A stretch of 64,000 nt of DNA from Voacanga thouarsii (lineage: Eukaryota > Streptophyta > Magnoliopsida > Gentianales > Apocynaceae): contig JANUWF010002362.1 of assembly GCA_026120185.1 (NCBI GenBank), forward strand, positions 3,127,001 through 3,191,000, read 5' to 3'. The position numbers and the translations under genes are program-made. Numbering within the stretch: the first letter of the stretch is position 1; every line of letters begins with the position of its first letter. The notes beneath the pieces were generated by a model, which was not told the DNA's origin, did no database searches, and saw only the letters and a list, made by a program, of their open reading frames with translations. Below, one piece after another: positions 10,625-22,648 of the stretch.

Positions 10625-12280
10625 TGTTGGGTATCTCTCATGCATATTGTATATGGCGGCGGAAAATAAAACGAGATACCATCCCAGGATCCGCATATGT
10701 GTGGAAAACAAGACATAAAGATAACAAAGGTAATAGCTTTTTACCTTTCTTTGATCATCCGAAGAACAAAATTTTCTTCTTCAAGTCGAGGTGCGATCCA
10801 ACAATCCTTTTGATCAAACTTCACGAGAGTTGAACGTCCAATCACTATAATCACAGTGTATGATTATCTCTAACAGTAATCCACACAAAGGATATATTCA
10901 AGCACCAAAATATTTCTGTGCTAGCAAAAAAATAAGGTGGCTAGGGATCTTCACGTTTTCAGCAAAACGAGAGAGAAAGAGAGAAGAAGAAGAAGAAGAA
11001 GGTTGTTGTGTGTCTCTAGGGTTTTTCGTGAATCCAACCTCAGTTAGGTTTCGAGCATGTCATACATATAAATAAAAAAACCTTACTAACAATGAGAATT
11101 CTAATCCTATTAGAATTCCCTAATTGTAATTGGAAACATCAAGTTCTCACATTTTGACCATAAATTATAACTAATTATAATTTATCCAGAACAACTTCTC
11201 TTTCTCGTAATTAACCTCACTATGTTATCAAATAATATCTTGAGTATGTACTCCTCTATTGTGCGTGACGTATTAGGTTTCCTAGTCAATTGGTTCTAAT
11301 CAGGATTGGTTTATTAATTCATCAATTAATCAACCCATATTCCCAGATCATGAACGGTATTTAGCAACACATCATGACCACCTAAGAGTCTAGGAAGTCA
11401 AATGACTTGACATGAACCCTTCAATAGCAAACTATAGTGCAATTAACTCTTTTCACCATACAATATCTCATTCGGTTTGGAGTACGGAATTAGTGCCAAC
11501 TCCCTCCAGAATTAATTCTGACCCGAATACAATAGTACTTGTACCAGGAACCCACTATTCTAGATGTGTATCAATTGGAATTATTTCCAATACACAGTCA
11601 CCTTTGCTAAGGACTTCTCGAGTAGTAATTCCTACAAGTGGCCGTGAGATATTCGCCCCTACTATTTGGAGTGCTGAATCCTTTATTAACCCTCTCAACT
11701 ACTTTCGTTTACCTCACAATGTACCTAATATCCATCCCGTAGGCGGCCCTCAATCGAGCTCCAATGATTGGAATAAAAGTACAATGCTCAGCAAATAAAG
11801 TGTCTTGGAGATCTCAAGTCTAACGATACTTACATGTTTGCTATATTGAGATTATGTCACTGGCACTAAATAGTTATCCATGTGATTATCTCATAGCTAG
11901 GTCATCCAATGAATTTGTTCCATTAACAAGCATCCATGTGTTAACTTTGAGTATTTCAATACTCACGAATATGAGAACCACCGCCTGATTAAATCAGGAA
12001 GTCTAACACAAGCTAGTCTTAACGTATTAATGATGTCCTATCTCATTAATACTAAGACTAGGGACTATTTAAGTACTAACACTATACAGTGTAGTAGGAA
12101 TCTCGTATCATAATCTCTATCATAATTTCCTTAACACAGTGTTGTACTAGGGACTTTATCTAACAGTTATATTACACAAAGGTAAACAAAAGAAACTGTA
12201 AGATAAATAATGCCATTTTTAAAAATAAAATATGTCATATACAATATACAAGTGATTGCATCTAGGGCATAACACTAACA
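10625..12280 (-). repeat. CopC1: solo LTR (1656 bp)
   Basis: The sense strand runs from TGTTAGTGTTATGCCC to GAGATACCCAACA, giving TG...CA ends. CAATC occurs on both sides (10620-10624 and 12281-12285). There is no internal sequence, so the element was probably reduced by recombination between its LTRs. It interrupts the leader of CopA1, whose sequence continues on both sides. It contains a GA-rich run near 10970-11000 and a 128-codon antisense open frame (11412-11798) also found in the other copies. Confidence 0.9.
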
Positions 12281-12285
12281 CAATC

Positions 12286-13450
12286 TAGTGCTAAAAACCT
12301 CCAACATAGGTTAGTTGATCCTAGCAAACACACTAGGCTTTTAATTTTACTCTTCTATTAGTTCTAGATAATTGTGGAAATCCATCCTATAGGGGGTTAT
12401 GCTCAGAATGACACGAGAAAATCCACTATCTCTATTGAGAGTTGTTATGGAATTTATGAGGTCATTGGATCCCTCTCCCACTTAATCTTTTATTAAAAAT
12501 TGAGTTTTAGGCCCATAAACGTTTTCTATAATCTTATAGTTTCATTAACTTTAGAAAAAAAACTAAAATTCAAAATTATTCTTTTTGTCAAAGATTAAAT
12601 CATTTGAGAGAATAAACTATCAATTTATTTTACTATTATAAGTTAATAACTAAGTAAAACATTATTAAATAACCTTAAGTTCAACCCTATTCTCTATGTC
12701 AAGGATTAAACCCTCTAAGAGAATAAACCATGAGCTCTTTTATTTTTTTAAAGTTTCTTAGATTAAAACATTTTATCAAAAACCGTTCTATCTTGTGAGA
12801 CTTTGGTCTCACAAGAACATGCGCATTTGATCACAAAAATAAAATAAGCATGATAACAAAAGTAAACTTTTTTATGCTCAAACTATTCATTTATTTCTAA
12901 GTGACCAAACAATAGATTAAACATCATAAATTAAAAATTAATGATCTTTTTTAATCCTAAGGTGGTTCCATTCTTTACTACTAATTTTCATGCAAATTAT
13001 TCATCCACAGATAAATAAAACTACTGTAGAAAATTAACCTCATACAATGGTTTCAAATCATGATTACATCAAGGAAAAATTGAGGTACAGAACTTCAGCA
13101 ATGCTCTCCCTTTTCTTGGATAAAATTGCGCGCATCTGCCTCTGGGCAGAATGGACCTGGGGCCTAGTCCATCGGGCCTTCATGGCGCCGGCTCTATTCT
13201 ATTTCTCCAAAACCTCCGGCTGGGCAGAATGGACCTAGCGCTTGGTCCGATCGAGCCACCTGGCACCAGGTCCGTTCTGGAGTTTGCCGATTTCTGAAAA
13301 AATCCTACTTTTCAGCCATTTTTCGCCCCTCAATAATTCCAACAATTATGTTCTTCAGTCCCCAAAACTTACAAGATAAAAGAAATGCAAAACTAGGCAT
13401 AAAAACATACCTTTACAAGTACCTATGCCTCTAACCATGAGCCGTACATC
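12286..13450 (-). other. CopA1 leader, middle part
   Basis: Non-coding sequence between CopC1 and CopC2. It matches the CopA2 leader (about 31990-32830 and 34627-34800) read on the opposite strand. Most is AT-rich, but about 13120-13330 is GC-rich and contains a repeated palindromic block (see findings). Confidence 0.8.
13120..13330 (-). repeat. GC-rich palindromic dimer in the CopA1 leader
   Basis: Two copies of TGGGCAGAATGGACCT occur at about 13143 and 13221, each followed by a GGCGCC-like core and then TGGTCC/AGTCC. The best half-palindromes fit the pattern GGACCTGGCGCCAGGTCC. Very similar dimers lie in both TatN1 LTRs (about 892-1090 and 4880-5095), and a shortened form lies in the CopA2 leader (about 32130-32185). 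Confidence 0.75.
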
Positions 13451-13455
13451 GCATC

Positions 13456-13797
13456 CATTGGGTATCTCAGGCTCGTATCCTATACGGCGCAGCGGAAGAA
13501 TAAAATGAGATACTATACCAGGACCTGCATATGTGTGAAAAACAAGACATAAAGATAACAAAGGTAATAGATTTTACCATTCTTTGATCGTCTGAAGAAC
13601 AAAAATTTCTTCTTCAAGTCGAGGCGCGATCCAACAATCCTCTTGATCAACCTCTATGTGAGTTGAACGCCTAACCACTATAATCACAGTGTGTGATTAT
13701 CTCTAACAATAATCCACATAGAAGATACACTCAAATACCAAGATTTTCTGTTCTAGCAAAAAAAGATGGCGGCTAGGGTTCTTCACGTTTTCAGCAA

Positions 13798-13832
<35 letters not shown>

Positions 13833-15130
13833 CGTGTGTATTACACCCAGCTAGGGTTGGCAGCCATATCATCAGATAACACAAAAAACCCTACCAAGAG
13901 TTGAGAATTCTAATCCTAATAGAATTCCCCAATTGTAACTGGAAACATCAAGTTCTCACAATTACAATTTGGCCCATAAATTATAACTAATTATAATTTA
14001 TCCACAACAACTTTTCTTTCTTGCAATTAACCCCATTATGTTATCAAATAACATCTTGAGTATATAATCCTCTATTGTGTATGACCTATTAGGTTTCCCG
14101 GTCAATTGGTAATGAACATGAATTAATCCAAACGTCTTTGAGATTAATAATCCATAATTAATTAGAATTAAAGAATTAATCCTATTAATTCTAATCAGGA
14201 TTGGTTTATAAATTTATCAATTAATAAACTCATATTCCCATATCATGAGCGATATCTAGCAACACATCATGACCACCCAAGAGTCCAGGAAATCATGTGG
14301 CTTGACATAAACTCTTCAATAACAAATTTTAGTGCAGTTAACTCCTTTCACCATACAATATCTCATTCGGTTTGGAGTACGGAATTAATACCAACTCTCT
14401 CCATAATTAATTCTAGACCAAATACAATAGTACTTGTACCAGGAACCCACTACTTTATATGTGTATCAGTTGGAATTGTTTCCACTACACAATTGCCTTG
14501 GCCAAGGACTTCTCGAGTAGTAATTCCTACAAGTGGTCGTGAGATATTCGCCCCTACTATTAGGAGTGGTGAATCCTTTATTGACCCTTTCAACTACTTT
14601 CATTTACCTCCGAAGATTGCAATCAAAGTACAATGCTAAACAAACAAAGTACCTTGGAGATCTCAAGTCTAATGATACTTGCACGTTTGCTATATTGAGA
14701 TAATATCATTGGCACTAAATAATTATCCATGTGATTATCTCAAAACTTGGTCATCTAATGAACTTGATCTATTAACAAGCATCCATATGTTAACTTTGAG
14801 TATCTCAACACTCACGAATATGAAAACAACCGCCTGATCAAATTAGGAAGTCTTAGACATGCTAATCTTAACGCATTAATGATGTCCTATCTCATTAATA
14901 CTACGACTAGGGACTATTTAAGTACTAACACTATACAATGTAGTAGGAATCTCATATCATAATCTCTACCATGATTTTCGTACACACAGTATTGTACTAG
15001 GGATTTTATCGAGCAGTTATATTGCTTAAAAGTAAACAAAAGAAACTATAAGATAAATAATGTCTTTTATTAAAATAAAATGTATCATATATAATGTACA
15101 AGTGATTGGCTCTAGGGCATAACACTAACA
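13456..15130 (-). repeat. CopC2 3' LTR
   Basis: It is similar over its length to the solo LTRs CopC1 and CopC3. It is 1675 bp, has a (GA)n run at 13801-13828 and an antisense open frame at 14295-14639. The polypurine-like AACTCCCACTTGCACTA follows at 15131-15147. Confidence 0.88.
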
Positions 15131-15144
15131 AACTCCCACTTGCA

Positions 15145-16848
15145 CTAGAGCCAATCATTTATGTATCTAATACCGAATAACTCAACATGACAATCATGTT
15201 TATTTTGGGTTAGTGCTTTTGTAAGCGGGTCAGCTATGTTCTCATCCATGGAAACTCTCTCTATCTTTATTTCCTTAGCTACTTCAGAAGCAGCCATGTA
15301 CTCAACCTCTATCATAGAGTCTGCAATAATTTCTTGTTTAGAACTTTTTCGACTTATTGCCTTTCCACACAACGTAAACACGTAGCCTGATTTTGATTTG
15401 AAATCATCTTTGTCAGATTGAAAATTGGCATCAGTATACCCGTTTATTTTCAAATCACCTTCTCCATATACTAAGAACATATCCTTAGTCATTCATAAGT
15501 ACTTAAGAATGTTCTTTACAGCCGCCCAATGACCCTCACCAGGGTCAGATTGGTATTTGCTCGTCAAACTGAGAGCACAAGATACATCGGTCCTAGTACA
15601 TATATAGCGTACAGGATAGATCCAACTATCGAGGCATATAAAATTTTACTCATACGATCCCTTTCAACTTGTGTCTTAGGAGACATAGACTTTGAAAGGC
15701 TTACACCATGTAACATGAGTAAGAATCCCTTTTTGGATTGATCCATGCTAAACCTCTTTAGCACTTTATCTTGTATGTAGACTATGAAAGACCTGGCAAC
15801 CTTCTGGATCTATCCCTATATATCCTTATTCCAAGAATATAGGTTGCTTCTCCAAGGTCTTTCATGGAGAATTATTTGGACAACCAAATTTTAACCGTTT
15901 TCAAGAAAGGTATATCGTTTCCTATTTGCAATATGTCATCTACATAAAGCATTAAGAAAACGATTGCACTCCCACTAACCTTCTTGTATACATAAGGCTC
16001 ATCCATGTTTTGAATGAAACCAAACTCTTTGATTGTTTCATCAAAACGGATGGTCCAACTCCTAGAAGCTTGCTTAAGTCCATAAATAGACCTTTGCAGC
16101 TTACACACCTTTATGCCATCACTGGATATGAAACCCTTAGGTTGTATCATATACACTTCCTTAGTTAGATTTCCATTTAGGAAAACTGTTTTCACATCCA
16201 TTTGCCAAATCTCATAATCATGATGAGCAGCAATGGCAAGGAGTATCCTGATGGATTTCAACATGGCTACTGGTGAGAAGGTTTCATCACAGTCAATACC
16301 ATGTTGTTGACGATAACCTTTCACCACTAGTCGTGCTTTAGAGGTAACTAAGTTACCATCTATGTTCGTTTTCTTCTTGAAAATCCACTTGCACCAAATA
16401 GGTTTAATTCCTTTGGGTGGATCAACCAAAGTCCATACTTGGTTGTCGTACATAGAATCCTTCTCTAACTTTATGGCCTCAAGCCATTTGCCAGATTCTA
16501 AACTGTTCAAAACATCTTTGTAGGTAGTAAGCTCATCTTCATCTATGAGCAATACGTCATTGTAGTCACTTATGAGAAATCCATATCTCTCAGGTGCCAT
16601 ACGTATCCTACTAGATCTACGAGGTTCTTGTGTATTAGAAGGTTATCTATTCTCTCAATAGATGTGGGGTTAGATGGTTGATCCTCATTTTTTTTATCTT
16701 CATGAACTTCACTAAGTTCAATTTGTCCCCTTTGAGCATGTGCTCCTTCTCTAAGAAGACAGTATGCTTTGAAATAAACAATTTGTTTTCGGACAGTAGG
16801 TAGAAGTAATATCCGAAAGATTCTTTCAGATATCCCATAAACAAACAC
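15145..16848 (-). pseudogene. CopC2 pol remnant: reverse transcriptase and RNase H
   Basis: The frame 15872-16600 holds most of a Copia reverse transcriptase: IWQMDVKTVFLNGNL, then GLKQASRSWTIRFDETIKEF, then the intact catalytic YVDD in FLMLYVDDILQIGND. The RNase H part (15145-15492) goes straight from AASEVAKEI to KIERVSMDENIADPLTKAL. Compared with CopB1, this is an in-frame loss of about 60 residues that removes the central RNase H region. Between 15564 and 15872 the frame shifts. The frames within 16570-16848 give the linker after integrase. Confidence 0.85.
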
Positions 16849-16877
16849 TTGTCAGACTTACTCTTAAGTTTCTCTGA

Positions 16878-17560
16878 CTATGGCCTTTTAACAAAGGCAG
16901 GACAACCCCATACTCGCAAGTGAGATAACTTTGGTTTCTTACCAAAGAACATCTCAAATGGGGTAGTATCAACTGATTTTGTCGGAACTCTGTTTAGTAC
17001 ATAAACAGAAGTCTCTAGTGCATACCCCCAAAACGATTTTGGTAGGTCTGTAGAAGCCATCATGGTCCGTACCATATCTAGAAGGGTTCGATTCCTTCTC
17101 TTAGATAAACCGTTATGTTGAGGTGTTTGTAGTGGAGTCCATTGAGATAATATCCCATTATCTCTAAGATAACTCAGAAACTGTTGACTCAAGTATTCTC
17201 CTCCTCGATCAGATCTTAGAGTCTTAATACTTTTGCCAAGTTATTTCTCTATTTCAACTCTTTGAACATTTTAAAGGCCTCAGATTTGTATTTCATTAAA
17301 TATAAATACCTGTATCGTGAGAAATCATCGATAAAGGTTATGAAATAGTTATAACCTCCTCTTGCTTGTATTGACATTAGGCCACATACATCAAAATGTA
17401 TGAGTTCTAATAACTCCTTGGCCTATTCTCCTTTCACTGGGAAATGAGTTTTAGTCATTTTGCCTAGTAAATAAGATTCGCATGTGCCATATGATTCATA
17501 ATCAAATGACCCTAAGTCACCAAACTTGTGTAACTTAGAAACATGATTTTCGTTTATATA
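16878..17560 (-). pseudogene. CopC2 pol remnant: integrase
   Basis: The minus strand at 16878-17192 encodes the C-terminal half of the core: the TPQHNGLSKRRNRTLLDM segment, where the catalytic Glu has become Lys (LSKRR against VSERR in CopB1), and RVWGCPAFVKRP. The upstream half (17193-17560) has frame changes but shows the SDRGGEY stretch and the GYFITF-type region in pieces. Inactive because of the lost Glu. Confidence 0.8.
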
Positions 17561-17575
17561 GCCCAAACGACAATG

Positions 17576-18871
17576 TCATAAGTAAGAGGGGTTAGAGTTA
17601 TCCATTTTGGGTTTCTTATTGTTTATATTGAGAATTGGATTATCCAAATCTAGAACATATAAACCATTAACCAGAGTTACTGAATCATAATGAATATCAT
17701 TCAATGAAAAAGAACAACATTTATTCTTAAATATAAAATGAAATCCATATAAGTCTAAACACGCAACTGAGATAATGTTTTTCATTAAATCTGGTACAAA
17801 ATAACAGTTTTGCAATTCTAGAATTAATCTCGAAAGCAGGTTCAGCTCGTATGTCCCCACAACAAGCGCAGCAACCTTTGCCCCATTTGCAGTACGTAGG
17901 TCCACATCGCCTTTCTCTAGCCTTCTACTGCTTTTTAGTCCCTGCAAGTTATTGCACAAATGAGATCCATATCCGGTATCTAAAACCCATATCTCATTTC
18001 TAAAGGTAGTATTTATCTCAATCATAAACATACCTGGAGAAGAAGTAGAAGTGCTTGTAAGCTTCTCCTTCTACTTCTTGTCCTTAATGGTCTTAACGTA
18101 GGCTTTGCAGTTGCACATCCAGTGGCCCATCTTCCCACAATAATGGCATGGGCCATTGATAGTTGCGTCCTTCTTGTTCACACCACCTTTAGGCTTCATG
18201 GGAGCCTTCTTCTTCTTCTTTTGAACTTTCTTCTTAGAAGAGGAAGATTCTACCATTAAAACTGCATTGGAATCCTTCTTCATGGAGGACTTCGCAGTTT
18301 TGAGAAGATTGATCAACTCAGGAATGGTAGATTCAATCTTGTTCATTTGATAGTTAATAACAAATTGTGAGAAACTATTAGGCAAATGTTGTAGAATTAA
18401 GTCAATACTTAAGTCATGATTCATTGCAAACCCGAGAGATCTAAGTTTCTCTATTAAGCCCAACATCTTCAACCCATGAGTGGCCACAGAAGAACTTTCT
18501 GCCATTTTGCAATGGAATAGTTTCTTCGAGATCTTGTATCTTTCAGTTCTAACTTATGCATCAAACAGCTCTCGAAGATGTAGTATAATTGACTGAGCAT
18601 CCCCATGCTCGTGCTGTTTTTGCAACTTGGGAGTCATGGATGCTAGCATAATACATGATGCTATATCATTATCCTCCTTATGCCTTCTGTGGACAGCATG
18701 TTTATCAGCATGAGCATCTTAAGCTGGTGGTGGTGAAATAGGAGCATCTAGCACATAGAGCAACTTTTCCGATTTGAGAACGATTCTCAAATTTCTATAC
18801 CAGTCGAGATAGTTTGATTTGCTTAACTTGTTTGTTTCCAAGATGCTACGTAAGTTCAAGTTTGTTGAAAT
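17576..18871 (-). pseudogene. CopC2 gag and protease remnant
   Basis: Compared with CopB1, the gag start codon at 18869-18871 has changed from ATG to ATT. The gag middle and C-terminus are open at 18071-18505. A zinc knuckle CHYCGKMGHWMCNC is followed by lysine-rich sequence. A stop separates it from 17576-18031, which has the protease segment WVLDTGYGSHLC (CopB1 has DTGCGSHLC) and the sequence leading to integrase. Gag stops near 18540 and 18720 add to the damage. Confidence 0.82.
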
Positions 18872-19293
18872 GATACAAGTGATCTAGATGTAAAGATAGA
18901 GAACATTAGCTACTTGTATATGCACATGATATGCAAATAATTAGGACTTTAATTAAACGCATTTTTACTCCACTATTTTACTCAAACCAATAGCCCCCAC
19001 TACTGATTTGGGAAAGCCCGTTGGAAGCTTTCCTAGTGGACCGATATCCAAATTCTTTAAGAATAATCTTGGGTTTGCCCAACAAGCCACCCTTAAGTTC
19101 ATTAGTAGGTATCCAATACCAATTACATCGTATGTAACTACCGGATCATTGGGTGATTAACAGCTTTTAATCTTAAAGCCTTTTGGGCTACCCTAACTTT
19201 TCCTCTAAATTTCTTTATGCTTGATTTTATCTAACTGGGATAAAGAATTTAGTTAAATCCGACCTATTAATCAGGAATAGGTCATATTAATGA
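18872..19293 (-). other. CopC2 leader (truncated)
   Basis: It matches the CopB1 leader near 50310-50700 in order and spacing. It stops at about 19270-19293, where it joins LTR sequence directly. The primer site and most of the leader are missing, so a deletion spans the leader-LTR boundary. Confidence 0.7.
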
Positions 19294-20281
19294 AAACATC
19301 AAGTTCTCACAATTACAATTTGACCTATTAATAAACCCATATTCCTAGATCATGAGCGGTATCTAGCAACAACATCATGACCACCCAAGAGTCCAGGAAG
19401 TCAAGTGGCTTGACATGAACCCTTCAATAACAAACTTCAATGCAATTAACTCCTTCACCATACAATATCTCATTCAGTTTGGAGTACCGAATTAGTGCCA
19501 ACTCCCTCTAGAATTAATTCTAGCCCGAATACAATAGTACTTGTACCAGGAACCCACTACTTTAAATGTATATCAATTGGAACTATTTTCAATACACAAT
19601 TGCCTTGGCTAAGAATTTCTCGAGTAGTAATTCCTACAAGTGGCCATGAGATATTTGCTCCTATTATTAGGAGTGGTGAATCCTTTATTGACCCTCTCAA
19701 CTACTTTCGTTTACCTCACAATGTACCCAATTCCCATCCCATAGGCGGCCCTCGATCAAGCTCCGGAGATTGGAATTAAAGTACAATGCTCAGCAAACAA
19801 AGTAACTTGGAGATCTCAAGTCTAAGGATACTTACACATTTGCTATATTGAGATTATATCACTGGTACTAAATAGTTATCCATGTGATTATCTCAAAGCT
19901 AGGTCATCCAATGAACTTGTTCCATTAACAAGCATCCATATGTTAACTTTGAGTATCTCAATACTCAGGGATATGAGAACCACCACCTGATCAAATCAGG
20001 AAGTTTAACACATGCTAGTCTTAACGCATTAATGATGTCCTATCTCATTAATACTATGACTAGGGACTATTTAAGTACTAACACTATACAATGTAGTAGG
20101 AATCTCATATCATGATCTCTATCATGATTTCCTTAACACAGTGTTGTACTAGGGACTTTATCGAACAGTTTATTACTTAAAAGTAAACAAAAGAAACTGT
20201 AAGATAAATAATGCCTTTTATTGAAATAAAATGTATCATATACAATGTACAAGTGATTGCCTCTAGGGCATAACACTAACG
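19294..20281 (-). repeat. CopC2 5' LTR, truncated
   Basis: It starts within the LTR at GAAAACATCAAGTTCTCAC (compare 13928) and lacks the primer-site-proximal part. It also lacks a second stretch after ACAATTTG (compare 13970-14210). It contains the antisense open frame at 19495-19779. The outer end reads CACTAACG, one base from the expected CACTAACA. Confidence 0.85.
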
Positions 20282-20286
20282 GCATC

Positions 20287-20477
20287 TACTCAAAACTAGA
20301 AAAAACAATGGGAAAACTATTAGAATACATGATCCCATGCCTCTAATCGTGAGGCGTACATGAACTCTAGAAATCAACATATGAGGGGTTATGTGAAATC
20401 AACAAAGATTCATTTTTAATAGTAATGGAACCACATTTTCTAGTTTTTAACCCTAGTACATGCTCCAAGATGAAAAC
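20287..20477 (-). other. CopA1 leader, primer-site-proximal part
   Basis: It matches 31800-31990 of CopA2 read on the opposite strand, including the shared CCTCTAATCG(T/C)GAGGC stretch. No coding sequence. Confidence 0.8.
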
Positions 20478-20493
20478 CGTGGCTCTGATACCA
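20478..20493 (-). other. CopA1 primer binding site
   Basis: The minus strand reads TGGTATCAGAGCCACG, complementary to the 3' end of plant initiator tRNA-Met, and lies two bases from the 5' LTR. It fixes the direction of CopA1. Confidence 0.9.
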
Positions 20494-20495
20494 CG

Positions 20496-22283
20496 TGAAG
20501 GATCAAAACAAAAAACATCAAAGAAAATGCAACGGAAAAGTTTTCAGTTTTTCGAGCCACATCTAGGAGAGAGTACTTATTTTTCCTTATTGGTCGGGGA
20601 TTAACCAACAAAGGGCCATACTGGAACTTGCGTTGAAAGGGGAGAAAGAGGCGCTGATGGTTCGACCGGTATTCCTACCAATCTTCTACTCCTACGCATC
20701 AAGTGTCTCCAAACTTCCTCTCTTCATCTTCTGAAATATAACTCTGCCTTGTTCTTCGGTTAGCTTGGTGAAAGTTCTTTTTTTGGATAATCAAGATATT
20801 CTCCTTCTAGAGAATAGTAAGAGAAAAAATGTTCACAAGAGAGAAAGGGAGAGACAACACTCTTGAGAGAGGAGAACAGATAACAACCAACGTTCTTTTT
20901 TTCTTCTATTCTTTGCCTCTTAATTTCTGCCAGCTTTAGGGCTTTCTCTAATGGCCAAAATCATCAACTCCTAATAGGCTTGGTGTTGTGCTCATATATC
21001 AGTCCAGGACTGGCTCAATCCTATTAATTAATTAATTAGCTTTTTTTGTACTTCATTAAATATCCAAGACTAATCAATTAATTCTAATTAGACTCTTAAT
21101 ATATGTTAATATATATCAACCCAATTAATTAATTTATTCCTACCCAATTATCTTAATAATTTAATTATCTTTTTTGGGCCTTATTAAAACTCAAGACTAA
21201 TTAATTAATTCTGATTGGACTCTTAGAATAAATTTTATTATTTTTCATATAATTATCCATTAAGCTCAGATTGTATCTAAACAACACCAAGGTAACTTGA
21301 GCTACTCTAAGGACTAAGAGACATTATTCATGGCTATTAAAATGACCAAAATACCCTTACTATTACATAGCTGCATTTTACCATTTTAAATATTCACATT
21401 TATCACCATATGAAAATATTGACACCAAGAATAATATTGCTAAAGCAATGTCTCTGACCTACATGTAAAATGACGAAAATACCCCTCTATGTGATACCCG
21501 TTAATGAGATAGGATAAATGTACTAATACCCATCTCAAAGATATCTACCACCCTTAGATTTCTAATCCGATAATCCATGACTCACTGGAATGTACTTAGT
21601 TATCATTGGAAGCTCCCCAAAAGCACTATTTTGCAGAGTCACGTTTTTAGGGCCCTGGATTATTAGATTATCCTGGATAATCACAAGGGGTAATTTAACT
21701 TCACTAAGTGAAGTATAGAAACTCTGTTGCATGAGTCCGTCTTAACTAACTAGAGTAATAAACCAAACATACAAGAATATTAATCTCACAAAAGAAATCT
21801 TACCCAAGATATATCAAAGTATAAAACCCTAGCTTCGCCAGACCATCAACTCATACTCAAGTATGAAGGTATCCGTTTACGCTGTAGCAGTAATAGTTCG
21901 GTCTCTATAATCATAGTACTTTATCAGAGACACTACTACAGATCTAGTTCTACGTATTCAAAATATGCTTTTTCCAGTGATGTGAGTGAACTACTCAATG
22001 ATTCAAGGTAAACCATTCTTCTTTGGTACTCATGGCATAATAGTCTTACCTTGATGAAATGCCAAATTCTATCAAATGACTAAGAATTCAATTTTACTTG
22101 TATGACAAGTACCCATGGTCTATACCTTACTGTGAAGAATGACCCAAGACATAGACCATTACTTATCATACTTGAACCTTAAATGTGCAATAATATAAGA
22201 AAGAAGCTAAATTAAATGAATAAATAGTTTATTGTAATATATTTATACAGAATACATAGTCTTTGAGAGCATACTTTCCAACA
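20496..22283 (-). repeat. CopA1 5' LTR (1788 bp)
   Basis: The sense strand begins TGTTGGAAAGTATGC at 22283 and ends CCTTCA next to the primer site. It is similar to 29939-31781 (CopA2) and to the split 3' LTR at 1-378 and 5236-6462. Confidence 0.9.
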
Positions 22284-22624
22284 AGACTCCCTTGGGTATG
22301 GCCAATTAGCTCATTACTGGGGTATTAATTGCAGAAAACTTAGATTTTGTTGAAATATCTCCCGCATGAGTTACTTCTCCACAAATCCTTGTCTTTTTGG
22401 GATTAAGTCTAGACTTTTATGATGTGTTCTCCTGATTCATCTTATCTTACCACTCCAAAAATGCATACACCAAGATGGACAAACCTCTAAAACAAACAAA
22501 AAGAAACGTTAAAAGTGAAACAACAAAAGCACAAAACAGAACACAAATAGGATGAGAAAAAGGAAAAAAAAAATCAAGAATAATTATTACAAAAGTAATC
22601 CCAAGATCAAGATAAAAAGATAAA

Positions 22625-22644
22625 GCTCCTCGGCAATGGCACCA
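22625..22644 (-). other. TatT1 primer binding site
   Basis: The minus strand reads TGGTGCCATTGCCGAGGAGC, which is of the Tat/Athila primer site type. Confidence 0.75.
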
Positions 22645-22648
22645 TTTT

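Larger units (their letters stand above)
13456..20281 (-). mobile_element. CopC2: Copia retrotransposon nested in the CopA1 leader
   Basis: Identical GCATC duplications lie at 13451-13455 and 20282-20286. In order on the minus strand it has a truncated 5' LTR (19294-20281), leader, gag (from 18871), protease, integrase, reverse transcriptase, RNase H and a 3' LTR (13456-15130). The terminal bases have decayed: the plus-strand ends read CA...CG instead of TG...CA. A deletion removed the inner half of the 5' LTR together with the primer site. Protein parts resemble those of CopB1, so B and C are related subfamilies. Inactive. Confidence 0.9.
1..22283 (-). mobile_element. CopA1: Ty1/Copia retrotransposon, minus strand, with three nested insertions
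   Basis: The 5' LTR (20496-22283), primer site (20478-20493), leader, gag-pol remnant (6486-10372), polypurine tract (about 6463-6480) and 3' LTR (1-6462) occur in the order expected on the minus strand. The low-coordinate end lies outside the window, so its target duplication cannot be checked; AGACT at 22284-22288 is the candidate copy at the right end. Insertions at 379-5235, 10625-12280 and 13456-20281 each have their own 5-base duplication, which proves nesting. The pol domain order gag-PR-INT-RT-RNaseH is diagnostic of Copia. The gag start and long (about 1.8 kb) LTRs suggest a Tork/Angela-like lineage, but that assignment is tentative. All coding parts are broken, so the element cannot move by itself. 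Confidence 0.9.
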
